64,000 bases of DNA from Actinosynnema sp. ALI-1.44 (GTDB taxonomy: Bacteria; Actinomycetota; Actinomycetes; Mycobacteriales; Pseudonocardiaceae). Shown piece after piece: positions 8,454 to 15,960 of the stretch. Positions within the stretch are counted from its first letter, which is position 1. Every line of letters begins with the position of its first letter. The stretch lies in NCBI RefSeq assembly GCF_001984155.1, contig NZ_MTQO01000051.1:310001-374000 (forward strand), in the 5' to 3' direction. The notes beneath the pieces are model-generated. The model did not search any database. It was not told where the DNA came from and was given only the letters and a program-made list of their open reading frames with translations. The translations under genes and the position numbers were made by a program.

Positions 8454-9566
8454 ATGACTACGTCGGCGCCGATCCGGATCGCCATGATCGGCTTGGGATG
8501 GGTGTTCACCGAGGTGTGGGCGCCGCTGTTGGCCAACCCCGGGTTCCGGGTGGTCGCGGTGTTCGACCCGGACGACGGCGCGCTGGCGCGGGCGTGCGAC
8601 GCGTTCCCGGCTGCTCGCGCGCTGTCCGCGGTGGAGCAGTTGGATCCGGCCGAGGTGGACCTCGCTGTCGTGGCGACGCCCAACCACCTGCACGCGCCGG
8701 TGGGAGCGTCGCTGCTGCGCCGGGGCATCGCGGTGTTCATCGAGAAACCGGTTTGCCTGACCGTGGCCGAGGGCGCGTTGCTGGTCGAAGCCGAGCGGGA
8801 AGGCGGTGCCCGGGTGCTCGCGGGTACCGCCGCGTGGCACCGCGCCGACGTCAAGGCGCTGCGCGCCCAGGTGGACCGGCTCGGTCCACTTCGGACGATC
8901 GAGCTGTCGTGGGTGCGGGCCAGGGGTGTACCCGGTTCCGTCGGCTGGTCCACCAAAGGGGCGAGTGCGGGCGGTGGCGCGCTGTTCGACCTCGGCTGGC
9001 ACCTCATCACGATCGGGCTGCGCATGATCGGGTGGCCCGCGGTGTGGGACGTCGTCGGCTCGGTGTCCTCGGATTTCCTCGGCCGGAAGGGATTCGGCGC
9101 GAGCTGGCACGTCGGTGGCGAGCGGCGGGCCGAGCCCGGTGCCGGCCAGGTGGAAGACCCGGTGGAGGACACCGTGCGGGCCAGTTGGCGCACCCGCACC
9201 GGGGTGTTCTTCGTCCTGACCACCGCGTGGGCGTCGCACATCGCACTCGACCGCACCAGGATCGCCGTGGAGGGAGCGGACGGCCGAGCCGAGCTGGACT
9301 GCACGTTCGGGTTCAGCCCGCAGCGCTCGGGCGCGTCGTCGCTGCGGGTGCTGACCTCCGGACGGATCGAGGACGTCGAGCTGCCGGACGAACCGGTCGG
9401 CACCGAGTACCGCACGCAGTTCGGGCTGCTGCCCACGTTGCTGGCCGACCCGAACCAGCCCGGTGCCGCCACCGGCGAGTCGGTCCGCATCGTCGACCTG
9501 ATCGAGCGGATCTACCACTCGGCAGGCGTCGCCCTGACCCGTGCACCGGGCTTACGGGCGGGGTGA
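8454..9566 (+). CDS. Gfo/Idh/MocA-family oxidoreductase, RifL-like
   Basis: An NAD(P)-dependent dehydrogenase of 370 residues. The Rossmann start IAMIGLGWVFTEVW, the family motif IEKPVCLT near residues 95-102, and the second-domain histidine in GGGALFDLGWHLI are visible. RifL of the rifamycin AHBA set belongs to this family and is reported to oxidise UDP-glucose at C3, before RifK transaminates it to UDP-kanosamine. An AHBA synthase and RifM-type phosphatases in this cluster support that role. I start at the ATG at 8454, just after the SDR stop, not at an upstream ATG inside the SDR. Confidence 0.84.
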   Translation: MTTSAPIRIAMIGLGWVFTEVWAPLLANPGFRVVAVFDPDDGALARACDAFPAARALSAVEQLDPAEVDLAVVATPNHLHAPVGASLLRRGIAVFIEKPVCLTVAEGALLVEAEREGGARVLAGTAAWHRADVKALRAQVDRLGPLRTIELSWVRARGVPGSVGWSTKGASAGGGALFDLGWHLITIGLRMIGWPAVWDVVGSVSSDFLGRKGFGASWHVGGERRAEPGAGQVEDPVEDTVRASWRTRTGVFFVLTTAWASHIALDRTRIAVEGADGRAELDCTFGFSPQRSGASSLRVLTSGRIEDVELPDEPVGTEYRTQFGLLPTLLADPNQPGAATGESVRIVDLIERIYHSAGVALTRAPGLRAG

Positions 9567-9572
9567 GATGTG

Positions 9573-10559
9573 ATGCGCCTGCGCCACCGCGTCGTCGGGC
9601 TGGGGCACACAGCGCCCGCGGCCGGGTCGGTCACCACACCGGAACGGGTGCGCCGGATGCGCGAGCTCACCGCGGCCGCCGCGCGCGGAGAATCGCTCCT
9701 GCTGTGCGCCGAACCCCGCGAACCGGTCGCCGGAGCCATGCGTGCCACGGCGGACTTGGCCACTCTGGGCGCGTTCGTCTTCGCGTACGCCACAGGAAGG
9801 CCGGTGCCCACTGTCCTGGCGGTGAGCGACTCCCACGCCGAGCCCGGCACGTTCGCCGGTGACCGCCTCGTGCACCACGAAGGACCCATCGGGCGGGCCC
9901 ACCGGTGGCTCGCGGGCATGGCGTGGGCGCCCCGCCTGGACACCGCCGAGTCGGCCTTCCTGACCAGGCTGATCAAAGCGTGGGGATTCGCGATGGCGTA
10001 CGGTGGCGAACCGGCCGAGGTGGCCAGGATGCTGACGGCCGACCAGTTCTCCGCGTTGCCGTTGCCGGGCACTGTGTCGCCGTTGGTCCGGCAGACCACC
10101 GACGGCAGCCGGTACAGCCTGGTCAGCCCCGGTGTGTTCGTCGGTGACGGCACGGGTCGACCAGCGGGCGAGCAGGCGGGCGACCTGGTCAACACCGTGG
10201 TGCTGCGACTGCGCCGCGGGCTGCCTGCCGACGAGCTGGCACGGCTGTGCGCCCGGTTCGACCCCGACCGCGTGCCGGGCAAGCTGGTCGTGCTGGTGCC
10301 GCCGCTGCCCGACCGGCGCCTGGCCGCGTACGTCACCGCGGCAGGCGGACAGCACATGCCCACCTGGGTACTGGGCCCCGGTTCGGGGCCGGGCAGCGGG
10401 GCGCGGCTGCGCCGGATGCACGAGGTGCTCGCCGGCCTCGGTGCGCACCTCGGTGGCGTCTGGCTCGACGGCCGAGGCCGCAGGCTCGAGCAGATCGTGC
10501 GCCTGGCCACCGTGATCAGTTCCCAGCACTCGGTACCGATCCTTGACCGCACAGCTTGA
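9573..10559 (+). CDS. Divergent class II DAHP-synthase-like protein, active site apparently lost
   Basis: A 328-residue protein that I align by eye with class II DAHP/aminoDAHP synthases (AroG, RifH). LLLCAEP aligns with the QGGDCAE metal-cysteine loop, FAYATGRPVPTVLAVSDSHAEP with the [23 protein letters not shown] helix-strand, and RFDPDRVPGKLVVLV with the RLDPHNKPGRLTLVS region. The catalytic residues do not survive. The GERTRQ loop reads GDGTGRP, the SRMG arginine is absent (VPPLP), DPMHGNT reads GPGSGPG, and the HVEITGEN glutamate reads VWLDGRG. It is about 70 residues shorter than the usual 400 or more. It may be a scaffold or a repurposed enzyme. The fold assignment is moderate in confidence; the gene itself is clearly real, between tightly spaced neighbours. 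Confidence 0.6.
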   Translation: MRLRHRVVGLGHTAPAAGSVTTPERVRRMRELTAAAARGESLLLCAEPREPVAGAMRATADLATLGAFVFAYATGRPVPTVLAVSDSHAEPGTFAGDRLVHHEGPIGRAHRWLAGMAWAPRLDTAESAFLTRLIKAWGFAMAYGGEPAEVARMLTADQFSALPLPGTVSPLVRQTTDGSRYSLVSPGVFVGDGTGRPAGEQAGDLVNTVVLRLRRGLPADELARLCARFDPDRVPGKLVVLVPPLPDRRLAAYVTAAGGQHMPTWVLGPGSGPGSGARLRRMHEVLAGLGAHLGGVWLDGRGRRLEQIVRLATVISSQHSVPILDRTA

Positions 10560-10575
10560 ACGGAGCGACAGGACC

Positions 10576-11640
10576 ATGAAGTTCGGCTACTTCTCCCATG
10601 TATGGGGCCGGCCGGGAATCACCCCGGCGCAGCGCTACGAGGAGCTGTGGCGGGAGATCGCGCTCGCCGACGAGGTCGGCTTCGACTACGCGTTCTCCGT
10701 CGAGCACCACTTCTCCCCGAGTGAGAGCTGGATGCCGTCACCGGCCATGTTCTGCGCGGGCGCGGCACAGCACACCCGGAGCATTCGCATCGGCCCTATG
10801 GGTTACGTGCCCGCGCTGCACAACCCGATCTCGATCGTGGAGGAGATCGCCGCGCTGGACCACGTGCTCGACGGGCGGCTGGAGGTCGGCATCGCCTCCG
10901 GCGTCGCACCGAGCTACTTCGGCCCGTACGGGGTGAAGTTCGAGGAGCGCAAGGAACGGATGGCCGAGTGCGTCGACCTGCTGCGCGCGGCGTACCAGAC
11001 CGAGAACGACTCGTTCGACTTCACCGGACCGTTCCACGAGTACTCCGACGTGTCGATGTCGTTCCGGCCGCTGCAACGGCCGTACCCGCCGTTGTGGATA
11101 CCGACCGGCGACCGCAAGACGTTGCGCTGGCTGGCCGAGATCGGCGCGCACACCTCGTCGACGATGATCGTTCCGCGCAAGGCGCTCGGTGTCGTGTACC
11201 GGCACTACGTCGACTGGTGGCGGCAGGCGGGCCACGAGGGCGCGCCGAACATCGGCTACTGGACGCTGGTGCACGTCGGCGACAGCGACGAGGAAGCGAT
11301 CACCCGCGCCGCGCCGCACCTGATCCACACGCTGACCAAGACCCTGCTCTACGGGCGAGGCGTGACCAGGCAGAGCTCGGACAACACCAGCGGCCTGAGT
11401 ACGGCGGACATCCTGGCCAACGCGGGCGACATCGACTTCCTGCTGGACCACAACCTGATCTTCGTCGGTTCACCGGAGACGGTCGCGGCGCGGATCCGGC
11501 AGGCGGCGGGCGAAGGCATGTTCAACACCCTGCTGGCCGAGTTCAACTTCGGTTTCCTCAGCGAGGCCGAGCAGCGCGAGTCCGTCCGGCTGTTCGCCGA
11601 CGAGGTCGTCCCGGTCCTGCGGGACTACCAACCCTACTGA
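10576..11640 (+). CDS. LLM-class flavin/F420-dependent monooxygenase
   Basis: A 354-residue luciferase-like protein. It starts MKFGYFSHVWGRPG, has FSVEHHFSP near residue 45, the barrel segment LDHVLDGRLEVGIASGVAPSYF, and the family C-terminal YGRGV and FVGSPETVAARIRQAAGEGM segments. It resembles the flavin-dependent LLM monooxygenases found in natural-product clusters. It is the first of a coupled group with the small acidic peptide and the transglutaminase-fold protein. I start at the internal ATG at 10576 because the upstream part of the frame overlaps the previous gene. Hydroxylation or N-oxidation of a pathway intermediate is plausible but inferred. Confidence 0.86.
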   Translation: MKFGYFSHVWGRPGITPAQRYEELWREIALADEVGFDYAFSVEHHFSPSESWMPSPAMFCAGAAQHTRSIRIGPMGYVPALHNPISIVEEIAALDHVLDGRLEVGIASGVAPSYFGPYGVKFEERKERMAECVDLLRAAYQTENDSFDFTGPFHEYSDVSMSFRPLQRPYPPLWIPTGDRKTLRWLAEIGAHTSSTMIVPRKALGVVYRHYVDWWRQAGHEGAPNIGYWTLVHVGDSDEEAITRAAPHLIHTLTKTLLYGRGVTRQSSDNTSGLSTADILANAGDIDFLLDHNLIFVGSPETVAARIRQAAGEGMFNTLLAEFNFGFLSEAEQRESVRLFADEVVPVLRDYQPY

Positions 11641-11663
11641 GCATGCGGCAGATGGAGGACGCC

Positions 11664-11792
11664 ATGTCATCGGCACCCCAGCACGACGAGTCCACCGCCG
11701 AACGGGACGACGAGTCCAACGAGTCCGTCTACGACGAGGCGGAGGCGAAGTTGGTCGCCGAACGGCTGCAGGCATTGGGCTACATCGAATGA
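11664..11792 (+). CDS. Small acidic peptide (42 aa) coupled to a transglutaminase-fold gene
   Basis: A GGAGG five bases before the ATG and an ATGA overlap with the next gene support this short gene. The product has 12 Asp/Glu and only 3 Lys/Arg, with no cysteine. Its N-terminal half is likely disordered. The C-terminal half (EAEAKLVAERLQALGYIE) is a likely helix ending in a glutamate. I recognise no family. The ending resembles the ERLRALGY tails of some larger enzymes. A carrier or leader peptide for the neighbouring enzymes is possible, but it lacks the serine of an acyl carrier protein and the zinc cysteines of LysW-type carriers. An ATG at 11643 would add seven residues but has a poorer binding site. 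Confidence 0.65.
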   Translation: MSSAPQHDESTAERDDESNESVYDEAEAKLVAERLQALGYIE

Positions 11793-12727
11793 CCGGCAAC
11801 GCGACCGCGGCACCCGACCGCTCCGCGGTGGACCTGGACCGGCTCGACCGGCTGCTGCGACTGGTCGGCGAGGTCCCGGCGCACATGCGCCGCTTCACCG
11901 TGCCCCCACGACTGGCCCGGATCAGGCACGGCATCCGGCCGGACTTGGCCGAAGTGCTCGTCGAAGCGGGTCTGCCACACGTCGGCAGGGGAGCTGACCG
12001 GCTGTTCGACGACTACGACGTCGGCAACCTGGCGCTGCACCTCGGGCTGGTCTCGGTGCGCCGGATGACCATGCGTTCGTGGGCGAACAGTTTGAACGAC
12101 AACAGTTCCCGGCCGCGAACCGTGGTGCGGATCGGTGTGCGGCCGCAATGCCCTCTGCGGCCGCACACCGGACCGTGCCAGTACCAGCTGTTGCGCGAAG
12201 GCGGCTGGCGTGAACAGGTCAGCGCCGACCGGGACACCCGTTCCCCGGTGGCGCAGTACCACGTCACACTCTCCGGTGAGTGGCCGCACCTGCCGCCCGC
12301 CGTGCGCGAACTGGCCGACGAGGTCGCGGACCTGGAGTTCTTCCTGCTGCCGGAGGCGATCCGCTGGGACCGGGAGTTCATGACCCGCACCCGGATGGCC
12401 GACTGCGGCACCGCGGCCGACTGGCTGGTGCACGAGGGCCGCCGCCGCGGCCTGCCTGTGCGGTTCGCGTTCGGGTTGCTCGTGGTCAAGCCGTACCCGA
12501 CGCCGCACTGCTGGGCGGAGTTCCTCGTCGACGGTGTCTGGGTGCCCTTCGACCCCTTGCTGCTCAAGGCCATGACCACATGGGCGGGACTCGACAAGGA
12601 GCGCTGGCACCGGTACGCGTCCATCGGGCCGATCCTGTACCGCCTCTGCGGGCACTTCACCAAAATCGCCTCGCACAACGATGTCTGGCCCTCGCTGTCG
12701 TTGTCGACCGACTACATCGGTGGGTGA
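11789..12727 (+). CDS. Transglutaminase-like superfamily protein
   Basis: A 312-residue protein with the cysteine-histidine-aspartate layout of the transglutaminase/papain-like fold: Cys206 in MADCGTAADWLVHEG, His240 in TPHCWAEFLVDG and Asp255 in WVPFDP. The 200-residue N-terminal part is not recognised. The family includes proteases, amidases and acyl-transfer enzymes, and relatives act in peptide and aminoglycoside side-chain assembly. The start overlaps the stop of the 42-residue peptide by four bases, so the two are made together, and the peptide may be substrate or partner. No signal peptide, so a cytoplasmic enzyme. The next gene follows after seven bases. Confidence 0.78.
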   Translation: MTGNATAAPDRSAVDLDRLDRLLRLVGEVPAHMRRFTVPPRLARIRHGIRPDLAEVLVEAGLPHVGRGADRLFDDYDVGNLALHLGLVSVRRMTMRSWANSLNDNSSRPRTVVRIGVRPQCPLRPHTGPCQYQLLREGGWREQVSADRDTRSPVAQYHVTLSGEWPHLPPAVRELADEVADLEFFLLPEAIRWDREFMTRTRMADCGTAADWLVHEGRRRGLPVRFAFGLLVVKPYPTPHCWAEFLVDGVWVPFDPLLLKAMTTWAGLDKERWHRYASIGPILYRLCGHFTKIASHNDVWPSLSLSTDYIGG

Positions 12728-12734
12728 GAACATC

Positions 12735-13412
12735 GTGAGTTCCCGGACTTCCAGCGTTTCCGACCTGGCCACCGTGGTGTTCGACATGGACGGGGTGCTG
12801 GTGGACAGCATCGACGTCATGCGGCAGGCGTTCGAGATCGCCTACGCCGAGGTGGTCGGCGGTACGACACCGCTGTTCGACGAGTACCGCAAGCACCTGG
12901 GCCGGTACTTCCCCGACATCATGCGGATCATGGGGCTGCCCGGCGAGATGCAGGCGCCGTACATGCGGGAGAGCGCCCGGCTGGCCGACCAGGTCCTGGT
13001 CTACCCCGGGATCCCGGCGATGCTGGACCAGCTGCGCGAGATGGGCGTGGCCACCGCGGTCGCCACCGGCAAGAGCGGCGAGCGGGCCAGGTCGTTGCTC
13101 GACCGGCTCGGGCTGCTCGACCGGTTCGACATCGTGGTCGGCAGCGACGAGGTGGCCCGGCCGAAACCCGCGCCGGACATCGTCGAACGCGCGCTCGACG
13201 TGCTGGGCGCCACCGCGGTGAGCGCCGCGATGGTCGGTGACGCGATCACCGACATGCGCAGCGCCCAAGCGGCCGGTGTGCTCGCCGTCGCCGCCGTCTG
13301 GGGCGAGGGCGACGAAGCCGAACTGCTCGGCGTGAACCCCGATGTCGTTCTGCGTTTCCCGGCCGAGGTGCCGATGCTGGTCCGCTCGCACGCCACACGA
13401 GGTATCGCCTGA
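12735..13412 (+). CDS. HAD-family phosphatase, RifM/MmcF-like
   Basis: A haloacid-dehalogenase phosphatase of 225 residues. Motif I VVFDMDGVLVDS, motif II AVATGKSG, motif III lysine in ARPKPAPDIVERAL and motif IV VGDAITD are all intact. The stretch RKHLGRYFPDIMRIMGLP is characteristic of RifM-type phosphatases in AHBA gene sets, which act on phosphorylated kanosamine-pathway intermediates. The GTG start at 12735 is chosen because the conserved core begins about ten residues later; upstream alternatives lie inside the previous gene. A paralogue lies at 21329-22030. Confidence 0.86.
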   Translation: MSSRTSSVSDLATVVFDMDGVLVDSIDVMRQAFEIAYAEVVGGTTPLFDEYRKHLGRYFPDIMRIMGLPGEMQAPYMRESARLADQVLVYPGIPAMLDQLREMGVATAVATGKSGERARSLLDRLGLLDRFDIVVGSDEVARPKPAPDIVERALDVLGATAVSAAMVGDAITDMRSAQAAGVLAVAAVWGEGDEAELLGVNPDVVLRFPAEVPMLVRSHATRGIA

Positions 13413-13438
13413 ACACCGTTATCCCTCAAGGAGGACCC

Positions 13439-13600
13439 ATGACACCTGTTGTGTCAGCCCCACGATCGAGCGCAGGCTACGCGGCACCCAACCGCACCTC
13501 AGGGGAACGTGGCGCAAGCCAGCCACAAGTACGCCCTGAACTGTACATGCCAGCCCAAGGTGACCAAGCGCAGAATTCCGGGGAGGCGGGACAGCAATGA
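13439..13600 (+). CDS. Possible small protein (53 aa) of unknown function
   Basis: A very good ribosome site (AAGGAGG, five bases before the ATG) opens a 53-codon frame whose TGA overlaps the ATG of the methyltransferase (ATGA). This suggests translational coupling. The product is low-complexity, rich in Gln, Pro, Ser and Ala, with no recognised domain. Its last 16 codons coincide with a DNA segment repeated upstream of the aminotransferase at 56.7 kb, where it is read differently. The frame may therefore be a leader or a chance frame across a regulatory element. Confidence 0.35.
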   Translation: MTPVVSAPRSSAGYAAPNRTSGERGASQPQVRPELYMPAQGDQAQNSGEAGQQ

Positions 13601-13601
13601 C
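13553..13601 (+). repeat. Leader repeat, copy 1 (before methyltransferase gene)
   Basis: A 49-base segment ending at the ATG of the methyltransferase matches 56690-56739 at all but about six positions. It begins with 18 identical bases (gcccaaggtgaccaagcg) and ends with a shared ribosome-site block, cggggaggcgg. CCAAG occurs twice nine bases apart inside it. Confidence 0.75.
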
Positions 13602-14433
13602 CCAAGTCAGCGTCCCCGTGCCGGTGCCCGAGGAAGTCGGTCGGCACTACGACGAGTACGCAGCGCTGTGTGACGTGACCGTCGGCGCGAACCTCCACTT
13701 CGGGTACTGGGACACGCCGGACAGCACGGCCACGTTCGAGCAGGCCGCGGACCGGCTCACCGAGGTGTTGATCGACCGGCTGCCCGTCGGGCCGGGACAG
13801 CACGTGCTCGATCTCGGCTGCGGTCATGGCGGACCCGCCATCGCCGTGGCGACCCGGACCGGCGCCCGCGTCACCGGCGTGTCCATCAGCAGGGAACAGG
13901 TAAGCCGAGCCACTGCCCGCGCGGAGGCGGCCGGGGTGGCCGACCGCGTCCAGTTCCACTGGGCGGACGCCACGAAGTTGCCGTTCGAGGCGCAGTCCTT
14001 CGACGCGGTGCTGGCGTTCGAGTCGATCATCCACATGCCCGACCGGGGGGACGTGCTCAGGCAGGTCCGCGAGGTGCTGCGGCCGGGCGGCCGGGTGGTG
14101 CTGACCGACTTCTACGAGCGGGCCCCGATCCCGCGGGAGAAGCTGCCCGCGGTCCAGCGCTACCTGCGGGACTTCCTGTGCACGATCGTCCAGCCGGGCG
14201 ACTACGTCCCGATGTTGGCCGACGCGGGTCTGCGGTTCCTCGAACTGCGCGACATCAGCGCGGAGACCGTCCGGCAGACCCTCGTGCACATGTCGGCGAA
14301 ACTCGGCGGTGCGCGGCAGGCGGAGTTGCACCGCGAATACGGTCGGGACCTGGTGGAGAAGTGGAACTCGGCCGACATGATCGACGTCGACGAGTTCGGG
14401 CACATCATCGTCGTGGCGGAACGCTGGAAGTGA
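13597..14433 (+). CDS. UbiE/Coq5-type SAM-dependent methyltransferase (MitM/MitN-like)
   Basis: A class I methyltransferase of 278 residues. SAM motif I VLDLGCGHGGPAIAVA lies near residues 70-85, GVSISREQVSRA follows, and RPGGRVVLTDF is motif III. It belongs to the family of small-molecule C-, N- and O-methyltransferases that includes the mitomycin enzymes MitM and MitN. N- or O-methylation of a mitosane-type intermediate is inferred. Upstream it carries the 49-base leader repeat. A second, divergent member of the family is at 41887-42720. Confidence 0.85.
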   Translation: MTQVSVPVPVPEEVGRHYDEYAALCDVTVGANLHFGYWDTPDSTATFEQAADRLTEVLIDRLPVGPGQHVLDLGCGHGGPAIAVATRTGARVTGVSISREQVSRATARAEAAGVADRVQFHWADATKLPFEAQSFDAVLAFESIIHMPDRGDVLRQVREVLRPGGRVVLTDFYERAPIPREKLPAVQRYLRDFLCTIVQPGDYVPMLADAGLRFLELRDISAETVRQTLVHMSAKLGGARQAELHREYGRDLVEKWNSADMIDVDEFGHIIVVAERWK

Positions 14434-14444
14434 ACGGTGAATGG

Positions 14445-14457
14445 TAATCTGGCGCCG
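14445..14457 (+). promoter_or_regulatory. Probable leaderless promoter of the mmcQ-like gene
   Basis: TAATCT at 14445-14450 is a good -10 box and lies six bases before the GTG start at 14457, the spacing expected if transcription starts at the first codon. No clear -35 is visible. Confidence 0.4.
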
Positions 14458-14837
14458 TGACACCCGAAGAACTCAACGACCTCGCGATGACATTTCCCGG
14501 AACGACCGAGGAACCGGCCTTCGGCCCGGAAACCAATGTGTACAAGGTGGCGGGCAAGGTTTTCGCGATCATGCAGCCGTCCTTGGATGTGCCGCAGGTG
14601 ACGCTGAAGTGCGAGCCCGGTACGGCGTTGGAGTTGCGGGCGCGGTTCTCCGGTATCTCCGAGGGGTATCACGTGAACAAGAAGCACTGGATCACGGTGC
14701 TGATGGACGGTTCGGTGCCGTCCGACGAGATGGGTGACATCGTTGCCCACGCTTATCGGCGGGCGGCGCTTTCCTTGACCAAGTCCGTGCAGGGTGACCT
14801 GGCCAAACGCGGTATGCCCACAGACGTCTTCGAATAG
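14457..14837 (+). CDS. mmcQ: MmcQ/YjbR-family protein
   Basis: A 126-residue protein of the MmcQ/YjbR (CyaY-like fold) family. The pattern LAMTFPGTTEEPAFG, then VFAIMQPSLDVPQVTLKC, GYHVNKKHWITV near residues 75-86, and a C-terminal helix ending LAKRG is characteristic. The family takes its name from a gene of the mitomycin C cluster, and the biochemical role is not established (DNA-binding has been suggested). Its place at the end of this plus-strand gene group supports the mitomycin-like assignment, although the family is also widespread outside such clusters. A strong terminator follows. Confidence 0.88.
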   Translation: MTPEELNDLAMTFPGTTEEPAFGPETNVYKVAGKVFAIMQPSLDVPQVTLKCEPGTALELRARFSGISEGYHVNKKHWITVLMDGSVPSDEMGDIVAHAYRRAALSLTKSVQGDLAKRGMPTDVFE

Positions 14838-14848
14838 CGGGTGGAAAG

Positions 14849-14884
14849 CGCCAAGGGCGTGCTCGTTTGAGCACGCCCTTGGCG
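14849..14884. terminator. Hairpin terminator after the mmcQ-like gene
   Basis: A 16-base-pair perfect stem (CGCCAAGGGCGTGCTC with its complement) with a four-base GTTT loop lies 12 bases after the stop. It serves the plus-strand operon and possibly the convergent minus-strand gene ending at 14944. Confidence 0.9.
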
Positions 14885-14943
14885 GTCTGTCAGATATTTC
14901 CGGGTGTGACGCGGATTCGGCTCTTCGCCACCAGTGTCCTGGA

Positions 14944-15960
14944 TCAGCTGGGGAAGCGCACTATTTCGTTTGCCTGTGGTTGGCCGGGCGGCGTGCCGTC
15001 ACCGAATGGGCGTCCGGCCAACTGGTCACGGTGGTGTTCGGTCAGCCAGCCGGTTGGGTCCGGGCCAATCGCGACGATTCCGCTCGGGTTGACCGGTTTC
15101 AGCACGTGGTAGTAGTGCGTGCGGATGTGCCCGAATTCCGTGGTGTCGCCGAAACCGGGAGTCTGGAACAGGTCGCGTGCGTACGCCCACAACGCCGGGT
15201 ATTCGATCAGCTTGCGGCGGTTGCACTTGAACAGACCGTGGTACACGGCGTCGAAGCGGACCAGTGTCGGGAACAGCCGGATGTCGGCCTCGGTGATCGT
15301 GTCGCCGACCAGGAACCGCCGGGTCGCCAGCCGGTCCTCCAGGCTGTCGAGCCGGGCGAACAGCTTGGCCACTGTGCGGTCGTAGCGGTCCTGGTCCGGC
15401 GCGAACCCGGCCAGGTACACGGCCTGGTTCAGGTCCCGGTAGACGTCCTCGGCCAGTGCGTCGATCTCGTCGCGGTGAGCGGCCGGGTACAAGTCGGGGG
15501 CACCGGGCCGGGCCAGTGCGCCCCACTGCGTGGCGAGGTCGATGGTGAGTTGGTTGAAGTCGTTGCTCACCAGGTGCCCGGTTTCCGTGTCGACCAGGAC
15601 CGGCACGCTCACCCCGCCTGCGTAGCCGGGTTCCGTGGCCAGGTACAGGTCTCGGACCGCGTGCACGCCGAGCACCGGGTCCACGTCGCCGGGCGAGCCG
15701 GTGGCCTCGGTGAACACCCAGTGGTTGTCGCCGTCGATGACTTCCTGGACCGGGTCGGTGATGCCCAGCGAGATGACCTCGTCGAGACCCATCAGCCTGC
15801 GCACGACCGCCGACCGGTGCGCCCACGGGCAGGCCCGGTTGATGACGAGCCGGTAGCGGCCTGCCCGCACCGGCCACCCGGACCGGCCGTCGGCGGTGAC
15901 TCGTCCGGTGAACCGCGACGGCGCCCGTTTCAGCTCGGTGGTGGCGGTCGGTGTGCTCAT
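14944..15960 (-). CDS. Xi-class glutathione-S-transferase-like (S-conjugate/hydroquinone) reductase
   Basis: A 338-residue protein of the ECM4/YqjG type. The catalytic CPWA motif occurs in INRACPWAHRSAVVRRLMGL near residue 47, followed by the conserved SVPVLVDTETGHLVSNDF and YDRTVAKLFARLDSLEDRL segments and the all-alpha C-terminal domain (FPTLVRFDAVYHGLFKCN). Family enzymes reduce glutathionyl-hydroquinones. In mycothiol-using actinomycetes the natural thiol would differ. Beside a flavin oxidase in a presumed quinone-antibiotic cluster, it may remove thiol adducts from the quinone or reset its oxidation state, that is, self-protection. The ATG at 15960 overlaps the oxidase stop by four bases; the longer open frame upstream lies inside that gene. 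Confidence 0.87.
   Translation of the reverse strand: MSTPTATTELKRAPSRFTGRVTADGRSGWPVRAGRYRLVINRACPWAHRSAVVRRLMGLDEVISLGITDPVQEVIDGDNHWVFTEATGSPGDVDPVLGVHAVRDLYLATEPGYAGGVSVPVLVDTETGHLVSNDFNQLTIDLATQWGALARPGAPDLYPAAHRDEIDALAEDVYRDLNQAVYLAGFAPDQDRYDRTVAKLFARLDSLEDRLATRRFLVGDTITEADIRLFPTLVRFDAVYHGLFKCNRRKLIEYPALWAYARDLFQTPGFGDTTEFGHIRTHYYHVLKPVNPSGIVAIGPDPTGWLTEHHRDQLAGRPFGDGTPPGQPQANEIVRFPS

Noticed and set aside
8357-9862. 501-codon plus frame over the Gfo/Idh/MocA gene
   Set aside because: It is the shifted frame of the RifL-like gene, whose Rossmann and EKP motifs are clear; the alternative product is Arg/Gly-rich without domains.
11664-11792. The small acidic peptide as an acyl carrier protein or LysW-type amino carrier
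   Set aside because: It has no DSL serine for phosphopantetheine, no cysteines for a zinc ribbon, and is half the usual size. Only a looser carrier/leader idea is kept as a finding.
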